A DNA stretch of 64,000 bases from Porphyromonadaceae bacterium UBA7555 (GTDB taxonomy: Bacteria; Bacteroidota; Bacteroidia; Bacteroidales; Muribaculaceae): the NCBI GenBank assembly GCA_002478045.1, contig DLLT01000016.1, forward strand, positions 1 to 64,000. The letters are read 5' to 3'. The position numbers and the translations under genes are program-made. This document shows, piece by piece, positions 49,155-59,140 of the stretch. Numbering within the stretch: the first letter of the stretch is position 1; every line of letters begins with the position of its first letter. The notes below the pieces were generated by a model. That model was given only the letters and a program-made list of their open reading frames with translations, did not search any database and was not told the DNA's origin.

Positions 49155-50693
49155 TTAATGTCTTGTCGTGTCCATCGCGACCGCCTTGTTCGTTGCGACA
49201 GGCGTTGGAGTGTCGTTAGACATCGGCTGCGACTGCTTGGCTGTCTTGGGCATATACAGCTTCAGCGGTCCGGTAAAGGCGCGCAGACTCTTGATGGGGA
49301 CGGGTGGGGCAAGACGCGTCACAATCGGCAGGTCGGCATGGGCGCGTACGGTGTCCGTCTTGGAGGTGACGATGTATGCGGCATCATCGCGCAGCACCGG
49401 TATCGCTTGCGGCAACTCGTTGGGGTTTAGACGATAAAAAACCGCGCCGTTATCCATCATCGGCGTCATCTGCTGCCACCCATAGTTGGTGTGCACGGGC
49501 CATAGCAGCGCCAGGGCGATGTAATATGTGGCCCAGACCGTTGCGGCCGAGCGCGAAGTGCTGTCATCTAAGGCCGCAATCAGCGCTCCGGGCAGCAGCA
49601 TCGCCAGCGGTAGCAGTGGGAAGGTGTAGCGTGCCTGATGAAGCACCGAGGCATAGTCGGTGAGAAATATGGCAATGATGGCACCTAATGCGAGCCATAC
49701 CACTACGGCATAACTGCGGAGCTGCCACAGCCGCTTCTTCCACACCAGCAGGCCGAATATGGCGATGCAGGCCACCGTTCCGGTCCATGTCAGTGTGTCC
49801 GAACCCAGCCATCCGGCCACGCGCTGCACGGCGGCGCCACTGTCGGAAAAACCGCCGCGCGTATGTACTGTCGAATGAAGCAGGAAATTGAAAAATCCTG
49901 TGTATATTACCCAGCACAGAGCCACGGCGGCGACGGCGCTCAGGACCAGTCCTCCTACGTCCGCATATCGGCGACGGCGTGCGGCGGCCACTATCAGACC
50001 CAAGCCGACAAGCCCCACGTATATCGCATTAAGGTATCCGGTGCTGAGCGCTCCGCAGACGGTGATCGCCAGGGCGGCGTATAATTTGAGGTTTATATGA
50101 TTGTCCCTAAGTCTGATACATATCTTGACGGCGCACAAAGCCAGCAGTGTCAGCCACATTTGAGCCATTTGGTATTCGCGCACAAACATAGTGTCGAATA
50201 CCGCGGTACGCGTGGCCATAGCGGCTGTAATTACGGCCAGGGTTAGCCACCATCTCTCGCGGCCGAACATAAGTGTTCCTATGCGCCACATAGCCCAAAA
50301 GGCCACGACCATAAATATGATATTGAGCCATCCGCCGGCGCGGGCCACCGCTTGGGCGTCCCATCCGTCGGCCAGCGACTCCAAGGCTACGCGCAATGCC
50401 ATATAATACATCGAAGCGTGCGGAATATCGTAGTTGTTGGAGTGTAGTGATGCAAGGTCTTCGCTTAGGCTGTGCTCTCGGGCCAGTACGTTCTTGAGCT
50501 GTGCTCCGGAGTACGTTCCTTCGGGCAAGGCTTGGACATAGGCTTGGTTGTGGCGCGCCAGCATCACCGAAAAGACTTCGTCCGAATGTAACTGTGCGCG
50601 CTCGTATATGGCCGCAAGTCGTATGCCTACCAGCAGGAGAAGGCAGGCGGCAAAGGCTATGGTCGGGAGATGTCGTCGCAGTGAGTCCTTCAT
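49155..50693 (-). CDS. Membrane glycosyltransferase of GT-C type (GT39/ArnT-like)
   Basis: A 512-residue protein with about 11-12 hydrophobic helices. The first periplasmic loop contains HSDEVFSVMLARH, the acidic motif expected for GT-C enzymes that use lipid-linked sugar donors. A hydrophilic C-terminal domain (about 400-512) follows. Relatives add mannose or aminoarabinose to proteins or lipid A; the target here is unknown. The ATG at 50693 (MKDSLRRHLPT) is preferred, as the frame upstream is not membrane-like. It is third in the alsT-lgt-GT operon. Confidence 0.8.
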   Translation of the reverse strand: MKDSLRRHLPTIAFAACLLLLVGIRLAAIYERAQLHSDEVFSVMLARHNQAYVQALPEGTYSGAQLKNVLAREHSLSEDLASLHSNNYDIPHASMYYMALRVALESLADGWDAQAVARAGGWLNIIFMVVAFWAMWRIGTLMFGRERWWLTLAVITAAMATRTAVFDTMFVREYQMAQMWLTLLALCAVKICIRLRDNHINLKLYAALAITVCGALSTGYLNAIYVGLVGLGLIVAAARRRRYADVGGLVLSAVAAVALCWVIYTGFFNFLLHSTVHTRGGFSDSGAAVQRVAGWLGSDTLTWTGTVACIAIFGLLVWKKRLWQLRSYAVVVWLALGAIIAIFLTDYASVLHQARYTFPLLPLAMLLPGALIAALDDSTSRSAATVWATYYIALALLWPVHTNYGWQQMTPMMDNGAVFYRLNPNELPQAIPVLRDDAAYIVTSKTDTVRAHADLPIVTRLAPPVPIKSLRAFTGPLKLYMPKTAKQSQPMSNDTPTPVATNKAVAMDTTRH

Positions 50694-50728
50694 AATGTGT
50701 GGATGTTGTTTCGTGATGTCTGTAAGTG

Positions 50729-51574
50729 CTATCCCCGGGCTTGGTCTTGGTCGGAGAAGCGGTCGGGGAAGGCTATGTCTTTGGGCGGTCGCATGTATGC
50801 GCGTACAATAAATATTAGGCCGGCTATGATAAACGGTATGCTCAGGCATTGACCCATATTCAATACCATATTTTCTTCGAAAGATTCCTGAACGTTCTTG
50901 ACAAATTCGATGAGGAAGCGGCAGGAGAAAAGCACCGTCAAGAAGACGCCGAAAATCAATCCCGGACGGCGCTCGGCATTACGTCGCCAGTACATCCACA
51001 TCAGCAGGCCGAATAGCGCCAAATAGCAGAGCGATTCGTATATCTGCGTCGGGTGGCAGGGAACGCCCGGATACTCGTGGCCGCGCACAAATATAAAGCC
51101 CCAAGGCAGGTCGGTGGGATGGCCGTATATTTCGCTGTTCATCAGATTGCCGAAGCGGATCATTGCCCCCACCAGAGCGATAGGTATCACCAGGCGGTCA
51201 AAAGTCCATAGCGGGCTGCGCTTTGTCGTAATCCACGAAAACAGCAGTACGGCAACTATAATGCCTATGGCACCGCCGTGGCTGGCCAGTCCGCCTTCCC
51301 ATATCGAAAGGATGTGCTCGGGATGTTGCGAGTACCAGTCCCATTCGTAGAAAAATACGTGACCCAGACGTGCACCAAGGACGGTGCCGGCAACGGTCCA
51401 CAGCAGTATCGAGCCCATCCAGCGTTCCGGAGCGCCTTCGTGGCGGAACATGCGGTAGAGGATGCTGTATCCAATCAGAAATCCGACGGCAAACATCACT
51501 CCGTACCAGCGTACGGTCACAAAAGAATCTATGATTGTGGGATTTGCGTCCCAGGTGATAAAGTCAAGTGTCAT
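50729..51574 (-). CDS. lgt: Prolipoprotein diacylglyceryl transferase
   Basis: Adds a diacylglyceryl group to the lipobox Cys of prolipoproteins; essential for the many lipoproteins of this organism. The 281-residue membrane protein contains the conserved IRFGNLMNSEIYG signature, ASHGG, HPTQIYE and CRFLIEF. It lies 30 bp after alsT and 35 bp before the membrane glycosyltransferase on the same strand. Confidence 0.96.
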   Translation of the reverse strand: MTLDFITWDANPTIIDSFVTVRWYGVMFAVGFLIGYSILYRMFRHEGAPERWMGSILLWTVAGTVLGARLGHVFFYEWDWYSQHPEHILSIWEGGLASHGGAIGIIVAVLLFSWITTKRSPLWTFDRLVIPIALVGAMIRFGNLMNSEIYGHPTDLPWGFIFVRGHEYPGVPCHPTQIYESLCYLALFGLLMWMYWRRNAERRPGLIFGVFLTVLFSCRFLIEFVKNVQESFEENMVLNMGQCLSIPFIIAGLIFIVRAYMRPPKDIAFPDRFSDQDQARG

Positions 51575-51603
51575 TGTGTATCGTTGGGCTGTAATGCGTT
51601 GTC

Positions 51604-53109
51604 TTAAGATTTAGTGTCTTCGTCTGCCAAGACCGCCTCTTTGCCGACCGGAGCCGCTTCTTTGTCTTGTACCGTTGTGCCATCGTCTTGAATGGCCGCT
51701 TCTTTGTCCTTGGATCGTGCAAACCATTGTCGAGTAACGCGATGGACACGGCGGCTGAGCGCCAGAAGGGTGAACATTGTCGGCAGTGCCATCATGGCGT
51801 AGAACAAATCGCACATACCCACGGCGGCTTCAAGCGGCACCACGGCAAAGACCACCAGCGATGCCAGGAAGGCGTAGGTGTAGAAGCGTGCCTTGCGTTC
51901 GCCGAAGAGATATGCGGCACAGCTTGTGCCGTAATAGCTGTAGCTGAACATCGAGGACAATGCGAAGCATATCACCACGAACATCAACATATAAGCTCCG
52001 CCCGGAATTGCGCGGCCGAAGGCGTCCATAGCTATGGCCAGACCCTTGACGCCCTCAATATGTTGAATGTCCGGGACGCATATCAGCAGTGCTGTGGCCG
52101 TGAGCGTACACACAAGGCCCGAGTCTATGGCCGGGCCGAGCATGGCTATGAGTCCCTCGCGTACGGGATTGGTATTGCGACTGGCGCCGTGCATGATGGA
52201 GGCCGTACCGATGCCCGCATCGTTGACCAATGCGGCGCGGCGGGCGCCTATAATCGCGATTCCGGCCAGGGCGCCGAAACCGGCTTGCAGGTTGAAAGCC
52301 TCATGGAATATCGAAGCAAAGACCTCGGGAACGCGTCCCAGATTGGTGCATATTATGTACAGCACCATAACAAAATACACGCCCACCATGAAAGGAACCA
52401 TAACCGAGGCCACACGCGCGATGCGTCGGATGCCGCGCAGTACCACCAGGGCGACAATTACGGCCACCAAAATGCCGAAAAGCAGCTTGAAGGCCTGAAG
52501 GTGCGACAGCGAGGTCACCGAAGATACGGCCCCCAGAAGGGCGCTGCTTTCAATCCATTGGGGCGTGGTGAATGTTGCCGTGACCGCTTCGGTCAACTGA
52601 TTGGCATTCATAATGCACAGGGTGCCGAACATTCCGGCGATGGCAAAGAATGTCGCCAAAGGCCGCCATTTGTGTCCCAGACCCTCCTCGATGATATACA
52701 TCATACCTCCGCGCGGACGTCCCGAGGCATCATGGCCGCGGTACATCACTGCCAAGGCGCCCTCGTGGTATTTGGTGGACATGCCGACGATGGCACTGAC
52801 CCACATCCAGAATATTGCACCCGGGCCGCCCATAACCAAGGCTATGGCCACGCCGGCGATATTGCCCAATCCGACGGTGGCGGCGACCACAGACAGCAGC
52901 GCTTGTACCGAGGATATTTGGCCTGCTCGGCGCTCGGTGTTGCCCGGACGGCGGCGCAATTCGGCCAGCGATGCCGGAAGTCGTCGCAGAGATACCGCTC
53001 CCGAACTGATAAAAAGGTAAAGTCCGCCGCCTATGAGCAGAAAGAATAGCGGATATCCGCATACCCAATCGGCCACAGTGACTATGTATTGTCCTAATGT
53101 ATCAAGCAT
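51604..53109 (-). CDS. Sodium:alanine symporter family protein (AGCS)
   Basis: A 501-residue inner-membrane transporter that couples sodium entry to alanine or glycine uptake. It has about 10-11 helices and the AGCS-typical GNIAGVAIALVMGGPGAIFWMWVSAIVGMSTKYHEG, with later GARRAALVNDAGIGTASIMHGAS. The C-terminal 45 residues are charged and low-complexity, including KEAA/KEA repeats, which is unusual. It begins the operon with lgt and the membrane glycosyltransferase, under the promoter at 53162-53169. Confidence 0.93.
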   Translation of the reverse strand: MLDTLGQYIVTVADWVCGYPLFFLLIGGGLYLFISSGAVSLRRLPASLAELRRRPGNTERRAGQISSVQALLSVVAATVGLGNIAGVAIALVMGGPGAIFWMWVSAIVGMSTKYHEGALAVMYRGHDASGRPRGGMMYIIEEGLGHKWRPLATFFAIAGMFGTLCIMNANQLTEAVTATFTTPQWIESSALLGAVSSVTSLSHLQAFKLLFGILVAVIVALVVLRGIRRIARVASVMVPFMVGVYFVMVLYIICTNLGRVPEVFASIFHEAFNLQAGFGALAGIAIIGARRAALVNDAGIGTASIMHGASRNTNPVREGLIAMLGPAIDSGLVCTLTATALLICVPDIQHIEGVKGLAIAMDAFGRAIPGGAYMLMFVVICFALSSMFSYSYYGTSCAAYLFGERKARFYTYAFLASLVVFAVVPLEAAVGMCDLFYAMMALPTMFTLLALSRRVHRVTRQWFARSKDKEAAIQDDGTTVQDKEAAPVGKEAVLADEDTKS

Positions 53110-53161
53110 TTACGATGATGTTGGCGCGGACGCTATGTGTGCGCCGCTGTTTATATGAGTA

Positions 53162-53169
53162 CAAAATTA
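53162..53169 (-). promoter_or_regulatory. -7 promoter box for the alsT-lgt-GT operon
   Basis: Minus strand TAATTTTG matches TAnnTTTG, about 53 bp upstream of the ATG at 53109. Confidence 0.6.
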
Positions 53170-53338
53170 CACAAAATTGCCGACAATCGAGCCCTCCCGA
53201 GCCAAACATTCGACGAAGAAAACATGAACCGCCGTCGTTTTTTCTGAAAGGATATGGGCGATTGCACCGAGTAGTCAAAAGACCGTCCAAATTGAGGCAA
53301 GGGTGCGGTCGGCTGTTGCCTTTTCAGAGAAAAAATGC

Positions 53339-53346
53339 TATCTTTG
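53339..53346 (+). promoter_or_regulatory. -7 promoter box for the topoisomerase subunit gene
   Basis: TATCTTTG matches TAnnTTTG, about 60 bp before the ATG at 53405. Confidence 0.65.
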
Positions 53347-53404
53347 CACCAAATATGTCCTTACGCGCCGAAACGGGCGTGCCGGGCCTTCATTCCAACG
53401 AATT

Positions 53405-56233
53405 ATGACCGAAGACGACGATACCATCCGACCTAAGGAGACTGACGGTGCTTCCGATGCCGCAAATGCCGATGCCGCAAATGCCGGTGCCGGAGACGCT
53501 GCTATGGACGAAAAAGCTGATGCACAAGAAGATGCCGACGATATTGACGGCTTTGACAACGAATACGCCGCCGAAAATGATGATACTGACGCCGAAGATG
53601 CCTCAAGCGGAAATATACGCGACTTGGACGACATCACCGCAGCGTCTATCATCGACGGCGACGCGCTGACACACCATTTGCGCGGTATGTACCGATGCTG
53701 GTTCCTCGAGTACGCCTCCTACGTGATACTCGAGCGTGCCGTGCCGCATATACAGGACGGCCTCAAGCCCGTGCAACGCCGCATACTTCACTCGATGAAG
53801 ACCCTCGATGACGGCCGTTTCAATAAGGTGGCCAATATCGTCGGTAATACCATGCAGTATCACCCGCACGGCGATGCGTCCATCAAGGATGCACTTGTGC
53901 AATTGGGCCAAAAAGAATTGCTGGTAGAGACGCAGGGTAACTGGGGTAATATCCTCACCGGCGCCAGTGCCGCTGCCGGCCGATACATTGAGGCTCGTCT
54001 GTCACCCTTTGCGCTCGAGACGTTGTATGACGATAAGGTCACCGACTGGACGATGAGCTATGACGGCCGCAAAAAAGAGCCGGTGACCCTGCCCACCAAG
54101 TTCCCGCTGCTGCTGGCTCAGGGTGCCGAAGGCATTGCCGTGGGCTTGTCATCGCGTATTTTGCCGCACAACTTCAACGAAATCATTGATGCCGCCGTGG
54201 CTTATCTGCGCGGCGAGGACTTCGAGCTATATCCAGACTTCCCCACCGGCGGAATGCTCGATGTCAGCAAGTACAACGATGGGCGACGCGGCGGACGCAT
54301 ACGCATACGCGCCAAAATTGAGAAGGTTGACAATAAAACCATCGCTATCACCGAGATACCATACGGCAAAACCACCGGCACGGTCATAGACTCGATACTC
54401 AGCGCCTTCGAAAAAGGCAAAATCAAGATACGCAAAGTCGAGGACCATACAGCCCAGGAAGCACGCATATTGGTGTATCTGCAACCCGGAACGTCCTCCG
54501 ACAAGACCATAGACGCACTATATGCATTCAGCTTCTGCGAAGTCAGTGTCTCGCCCAACTGCTGCGTCATCGAAGACCGCCATCCCCAGTTCCTCGGCGT
54601 CAGCGATGTGCTGCGTTACAGCGCCGACCATACGCGCCAAATCCTGTTGCGAGAGTTGCAAATCGAATTGGGCGAAGTCAATGAGGCTCTGTATTTTGCA
54701 TCGCTTGAAAAGTATTTTATCGAAAAACGCATATACAAAGACAAAGAATACGAGCAGGCTCCCGACCTCGATGCAGCCGTGGCGCATATCGACAAACGAC
54801 TTGAACCGCTCAAAGCCAAGCTGATACGCGATGTGACCCGTGACGACATCGTCAAGCTGTTGGAAATAAAGATGCGCCGTATCCTGCGCTTCAATGCCGA
54901 TGAGGCCGACCGCCGTATCGCCAATTACCTCGAGCGTATCAGCCGTATCAACGACCGTATCGAACACCTCACGCAATACACCATCGAGTGGTTCGAACGT
55001 CTCAAAGAAAAATACGGACACGCCTATCCGCGCCGCACCCAGTTGCGTAGCTTCGACACCATAGAGGCGGCCACCGTAGCCGAAGCCAACGAGCGCCTGT
55101 ACATCAACCGCAAGGAGGGCTTCATAGGCACGGCGCTGAAAAATGATGAATTTGTATGCAACTGCTCGTCTTTGGACGATGTCATCATATTCTATAAAGA
55201 CGGACGTTACAAGGTGGTACGCGTAAGCGACAAATTGTCCGTGGGTACCAATATCCTGCACCTTGCCGTATTCAAGCGTAAGGACGAGCGCACCATCTAC
55301 AACGTCATCTATCAGGACGGCCGCGGCGGCGCTTATTATATGAAACGATTTGCCGTCACGGGCTTGAAGCGCGACACCGAGTACAACCTGACCAAGGGTA
55401 AAGACGGCTCGCGTGTCGTATGGTTCAGCGCCAATCCAAACGGCGAGGCCGAAGTCGTGAAAGTCACCCTCAAGCCGCGTCCGCGACTGAAGACACTGCA
55501 ATTTGACGTCGATTTCAGCAAATTGGCCGTCAAAGGTCGTGCTTCGTGCGGCAATCTGGTGACCCGAAACGAAGTCCACCGCTTCTCGCTTAAAGAAAAA
55601 GGCACAAGCACCTTGGGCGGACGACAGGTATGGTTTGACCCGGATGTCTTACGCCTGAATTATGACGGCCGCGGCCAATACCTCGGCGAATTCCAAGGTA
55701 CGGACCTCATACTGGTCATATTGAAAAACGGCGAGTACTATACCGGCGACTTTAATGTTACCAACCACTACGAAGACAACATCTTACGTATCGAGAAATT
55801 CAACAGCCATAAGGTGTGGACAGCTATAATCAACGATGCCGACCAGGGCTATCCCTACCTTAAACGCTTCACCTTCGAGGCCTCGACACGTCGGCAGCGT
55901 TTTGTGGGCACGGACGACAAGTCGCAATTGATGGCGCTGAGCGACCACTTGGGCGCTCGTTTCCGCATCACCTTCGGCGCTCCGGACGACTTCCGCGACC
56001 CCTTGGAAGTGGATGCGCCCGATTTTATAGCCGTCAAGTCTTTCAAAGCACGTGGCAAGCGCCTGACGACGTGGAATGTCGCAGCCGTAGACGAGCTCGA
56101 GCCGCGTGAGATGCCCGAAGAAAACTACGATGACACGCCCGAGGAAGAAGAGACCCCCGAAGTCGAAATCGAGCCCGAACGCAGTGACGATGAAATCAGA
56201 GATGAAATCAATGGACAACAGCGGATGTTCTAA
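53405..56233 (+). CDS. parC: DNA topoisomerase IV subunit A (GyrA/ParC family)
   Basis: A 942-residue type IIA topoisomerase A subunit. It opens with an acidic, low-complexity extension of about 80 residues (many Ala/Asp/Glu), followed by the winged-helix core with HPHGDASIKDALVQLGQKE and the catalytic Tyr within AGRYIEARLSPFALE. A coiled-coil gate and a C-terminal beta-pinwheel-like region follow, and the protein ends in an acidic tail. I call it the ParC-type paralogue because of the HGDASI variant and lack of a clear GyrA-box. Position 83 equivalent (E. coli numbering) is Ala instead of the quinolone-sensitive Ser. It leads an operon with the next two genes. Confidence 0.85.
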   Translation: MTEDDDTIRPKETDGASDAANADAANAGAGDAAMDEKADAQEDADDIDGFDNEYAAENDDTDAEDASSGNIRDLDDITAASIIDGDALTHHLRGMYRCWFLEYASYVILERAVPHIQDGLKPVQRRILHSMKTLDDGRFNKVANIVGNTMQYHPHGDASIKDALVQLGQKELLVETQGNWGNILTGASAAAGRYIEARLSPFALETLYDDKVTDWTMSYDGRKKEPVTLPTKFPLLLAQGAEGIAVGLSSRILPHNFNEIIDAAVAYLRGEDFELYPDFPTGGMLDVSKYNDGRRGGRIRIRAKIEKVDNKTIAITEIPYGKTTGTVIDSILSAFEKGKIKIRKVEDHTAQEARILVYLQPGTSSDKTIDALYAFSFCEVSVSPNCCVIEDRHPQFLGVSDVLRYSADHTRQILLRELQIELGEVNEALYFASLEKYFIEKRIYKDKEYEQAPDLDAAVAHIDKRLEPLKAKLIRDVTRDDIVKLLEIKMRRILRFNADEADRRIANYLERISRINDRIEHLTQYTIEWFERLKEKYGHAYPRRTQLRSFDTIEAATVAEANERLYINRKEGFIGTALKNDEFVCNCSSLDDVIIFYKDGRYKVVRVSDKLSVGTNILHLAVFKRKDERTIYNVIYQDGRGGAYYMKRFAVTGLKRDTEYNLTKGKDGSRVVWFSANPNGEAEVVKVTLKPRPRLKTLQFDVDFSKLAVKGRASCGNLVTRNEVHRFSLKEKGTSTLGGRQVWFDPDVLRLNYDGRGQYLGEFQGTDLILVILKNGEYYTGDFNVTNHYEDNILRIEKFNSHKVWTAIINDADQGYPYLKRFTFEASTRRQRFVGTDDKSQLMALSDHLGARFRITFGAPDDFRDPLEVDAPDFIAVKSFKARGKRLTTWNVAAVDELEPREMPEENYDDTPEEEETPEVEIEPERSDDEIRDEINGQQRMF

Positions 56234-57104
56234 AATAGCTAATAGTGTGCGATCTGTGCTCGTGGCTGCGGTAGCGCTGCTGTGTACAAAGCCGACCTTG
56301 GCCGTGCCCGCCGATAGCGTTGCAGCCGTTGTGCGTCCCGTGACTTCGGCCTACAGCATCGAAGCGGGTAGCGCACATCTTGCAGATACTTATCTGACGC
56401 CGCTGCATTACGATGGATGGCACAGCGCCGTATCGTACAGCCGTACACAGGCTATGGGCTTTGATCCCGAGCGGTGGAGTATGCGCCTGAGCCTCGGCGG
56501 AGCCGTAGACCATACGCAGAATCCGGCACGCAACGCCACGATGTGGAACTTTGACATAGAGGCATCATGGGGAATGACCCGACGCTTCCGTGTCTCGGAA
56601 GCCCTCAGCGCCGGCGTAGGCGGTTACACATCCTTGAATGTCGGGGCTTTGTACCTGAGCCGCAACGGCAATAATCCCGCATCGGCCAAGGGCGCATGGG
56701 TGGTAGGCGTCAGTGGCGCCGCCACTTATGCCATGCGCGTAGGGCGTCTCCCCGTCACTTGGGGCGTCACGGCTGCCATGCCTTTGACCGGAGTGTTTTT
56801 CTCGCCGCAATACGGTCAGCTGTATTACGAAATATACCTCGGCGACCGCCGCGGCTTGACACATGCGGCTTGGCCCGGCAGCTATCGCCGTATAGACACG
56901 CGTGTATGGGCCGACATGCATTTCGGTGGCACGACATTGCGTCTGGGCTATCACTTTGATCTACGTTCGACACGCGCCAACGACATCACGTCGCGTAGCG
57001 TCACTCACGCCTTCAGCGTTGCCGTAGTCACCCGCTGGCTGTCCGTGCCTATGACTTCGACGACGACCGCTCCGGGAACACGCATTGTTGCAGCAAGCTA
57101 TTGA
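56211..57104 (+). CDS. Outer-membrane barrel-like protein (DUF3316-like)
   Basis: A 297-residue protein whose sequence is consistent with a Bacteroidota outer-membrane protein of the DUF3316 type: signal peptide (about residues 1-31), then long amphipathic beta strands rich in Tyr, Trp and Gly. The ATG at 56211 lies inside the parC frame and overlaps it by 23 bp; in-frame ATGs at 56202 and 56190 are alternatives. The overlap suggests coupled translation, which is surprising for an enzyme of DNA topology and an envelope protein. Function unknown. Confidence 0.68.
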   Translation: MDNSGCSKIANSVRSVLVAAVALLCTKPTLAVPADSVAAVVRPVTSAYSIEAGSAHLADTYLTPLHYDGWHSAVSYSRTQAMGFDPERWSMRLSLGGAVDHTQNPARNATMWNFDIEASWGMTRRFRVSEALSAGVGGYTSLNVGALYLSRNGNNPASAKGAWVVGVSGAATYAMRVGRLPVTWGVTAAMPLTGVFFSPQYGQLYYEIYLGDRRGLTHAAWPGSYRRIDTRVWADMHFGGTTLRLGYHFDLRSTRANDITSRSVTHAFSVAVVTRWLSVPMTSTTTAPGTRIVAASY

Positions 57105-57165
57105 TGCCCTTTGATATATACCGAATAAATAAAACAATAAGAGCATACAAAAACAATAGACCGCC

Positions 57166-58206
57166 ATGACCGTCATACGTTCAAATATACAAACAGCGTG
57201 CTTTGCATTGGTATGCGCCATTCTTTCCCTCGGCTTTACGGCCTGCCACAGCATAGAGGAAGAGGATAATACAATCATAGGCAACTTCGATGCACTGTGG
57301 GACATTTTGGATAGGCATTACTGCTTTTTCGAACAAAAGGGTGTGGACTGGGATGAGGTATACCGCCGCTACCGACCCCAAGCCAAGGCGTGCCATACGG
57401 CGCAGCAGCTTTTCGATGTATGTGCTCGGATGCTGGACGAGTTGCGCGACGGCCATGTCAACCTATCGGCATCGTTCAACACCTCGTACTATCGCAAATG
57501 GTGGAGCGACTATCCTCAGAATTATGACGAGCGCCTTGTGCTCGAGCATTACCTGAACTTTGACTATCGTCAGGCCGGCGCTCTGACCTACGCCATGCTG
57601 CCACAGCGCATAGGGTATATCTCGTATCGCAGCTTCGGCAGTCCCATCGGCGAGGGCAACCTCGATGCCGTTCTGTCGTACTTTGAGATAGCTCAAGGCC
57701 TTATTATAGACGTGCGCGACAACGGCGGCGGCAATATGACCAATGTCGAAACCCTTGTACGCCGCTTTATTTCGGATCGCACCCTGGCCGGATACACCGT
57801 GCACAAGAACGGGCCGGGACACAATGATTTTGCAGAGCCTTACGCCTACTATTATGATGCCGCCGATGCCGGACGCGTGCGCTGGCTCAAACCCGTAGTG
57901 GTGCTGTGCAACCGCTCAACCTTCAGCGCCGCCAACAATTTTGTGTCCGTGATGCGCCTATTGCCTACGGTCACCGTTGTGGGCGCTACCACCGGCGGCG
58001 GTAGCGGAATGCCGATGTCGTCCGAACTGCCCTGCGGATGGAGCATACGCTTCTCGGCCTGCTCGTTCCTTGACGCGCAGGGCAATAGCACCGAAGCCGG
58101 CGTCAATCCCTCGGAAGGCTGTGCCGTCGACCTTGACCCGGCGCAAGCTGCTATGGGGCATGATACGATGCTCGACAAGGCCATAGCCGTCATCCAATCC
58201 AAGTGA
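57166..58206 (+). CDS. S41-family peptidase lipoprotein
   Basis: A 346-residue lipoprotein (lipobox GFTAC, Cys27). The N-terminal helices (about 38-110) resemble the tricorn-core region and the C-terminal half is the S41 fold: QRIGYISYRSFGS, the oxyanion strand LIIDVRDNGGGN and the nucleophile motif NRSTFSAANNF with the expected Ser. No PDZ domain is visible between them, so it is of the short, tricorn-type class. It probably degrades peptides at the periplasmic or outer surface. Third gene after parC on the same strand. Confidence 0.88.
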   Translation: MTVIRSNIQTACFALVCAILSLGFTACHSIEEEDNTIIGNFDALWDILDRHYCFFEQKGVDWDEVYRRYRPQAKACHTAQQLFDVCARMLDELRDGHVNLSASFNTSYYRKWWSDYPQNYDERLVLEHYLNFDYRQAGALTYAMLPQRIGYISYRSFGSPIGEGNLDAVLSYFEIAQGLIIDVRDNGGGNMTNVETLVRRFISDRTLAGYTVHKNGPGHNDFAEPYAYYYDAADAGRVRWLKPVVVLCNRSTFSAANNFVSVMRLLPTVTVVGATTGGGSGMPMSSELPCGWSIRFSACSFLDAQGNSTEAGVNPSEGCAVDLDPAQAAMGHDTMLDKAIAVIQSK

Positions 58207-58218
58207 TTGAGTAATGGG

Positions 58219-58281
58219 AATATAGCCGCCATTATAGTTACAACAGCTATTATAGCCATAATAGCCGTAATACTATGATGG
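58219..58281. repeat. Degenerate 9-bp tandem array, family A (about 7 units)
   Basis: Units such as ATTATAGTT, ACAACAGCT, ATTATAGCC and ATAATAGCC in 9-bp register with small breaks, in the gap between the converging S41 gene and the PHP phosphatase gene. Confidence 0.78.
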
Positions 58282-58309
58282 TTGTTGCAAGCCTTGGCGC
58301 GGCCTATTA

Positions 58310-59044
58310 TCAGTCAAAGATGTTATTCTTAATTTTGGGAGCGAGTAAATCGCGATGGTGGCGAGCCTCCGATGATGCGAGGTATTCGCGCAGACAAGAC
58401 ACGTGTCGATGTCCGTGCATATCCGTGCCCAGAAAGTCTACCATACCGGCCTTGGCCAGTGCCTCAGCCATTTTCTTTTCCTGCTTGCCATAGTATCCGG
58501 CCAGTGACAGCATATTGATCTGGAACAGAAGATTGCGGTGAAGCTCTTCGTAGCGATTGCCACGTGCGTGATAATATAAGTAGCGCTCGGGATGTGCAAG
58601 TATGGGCTTGTAGCCGCGCACCTGCAAGTCAAATACCAGTTGTTCGATGTTCCACGGTTCTTGGATAAAGGAATTTTCGATGAGCAGGTAATTGTCGGGG
58701 AAGGGCATAAGTATGCCTTGCTCGATGTGACGTTGCAACAGCTCATCAATACGATATTCGGCCGAATGGTCGATGCGTACGTCCACGCCGTCGCGCGCCA
58801 ATACGTCCTTGAGCGCCTGAATCGGACCGGCCAGCGTCTGAGGATTGTTTTCGAAAGTGGCTTGTGTGACGTGCGGTGTCGCGATGATATGGCGTATGCC
58901 CATATCGTACAACGCCGAAACCAACTCGGAGGATGTATCCGCGTCAGGCGAGCCGTCATCCACTCCGGGGACTACATGACAGTGTATATCCGTTGAAAAC
59001 CAAAACTTTATAGGCTCCGGTGTCTTCTTGAAAATATTGAACAT
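58310..59044 (-). CDS. CpsB/YwqE-type PHP-domain tyrosine phosphatase-like protein
   Basis: A 244-residue cytoplasmic protein of the PHP superfamily. The metal-site motifs DIHCHVVPGVDDGS, ATPHV, ENSF, HPERY and GTDMHGHRH are in the usual order for CpsB-like manganese-dependent protein-tyrosine phosphatases that regulate capsule assembly. No tyrosine kinase or capsule gene lies next to it, though the sugar-phosphate transferase at 23713 and flippase at 5369 are in the same window. It has its own promoter. Confidence 0.88.
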   Translation of the reverse strand: MFNIFKKTPEPIKFWFSTDIHCHVVPGVDDGSPDADTSSELVSALYDMGIRHIIATPHVTQATFENNPQTLAGPIQALKDVLARDGVDVRIDHSAEYRIDELLQRHIEQGILMPFPDNYLLIENSFIQEPWNIEQLVFDLQVRGYKPILAHPERYLYYHARGNRYEELHRNLLFQINMLSLAGYYGKQEKKMAEALAKAGMVDFLGTDMHGHRHVSCLREYLASSEARHHRDLLAPKIKNNIFD

Positions 59045-59068
59045 TTTCGAAAGGGTGTTATTTTACTG

Positions 59069-59076
59069 CAAAAATA
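59069..59076 (-). promoter_or_regulatory. -7 promoter box for the PHP phosphatase gene
   Basis: Minus strand TATTTTTG matches TAnnTTTG, about 25 bp upstream of the ATG at 59044. Confidence 0.6.
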
Positions 59077-59132
59077 GTCATTTTTCGCGAAAATATTTAG
59101 GGAAAAATTTCTGCATATCAAATATTTTCTGT

Positions 59133-59140
59133 TAACTTTG
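59133..59140 (+). promoter_or_regulatory. -7 promoter box for the carboxylase subunit gene
   Basis: TAACTTTG matches TAnnTTTG and leaves a leader of about 147 nt to the ATG at 59294, with no recognised riboswitch. Confidence 0.65.
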
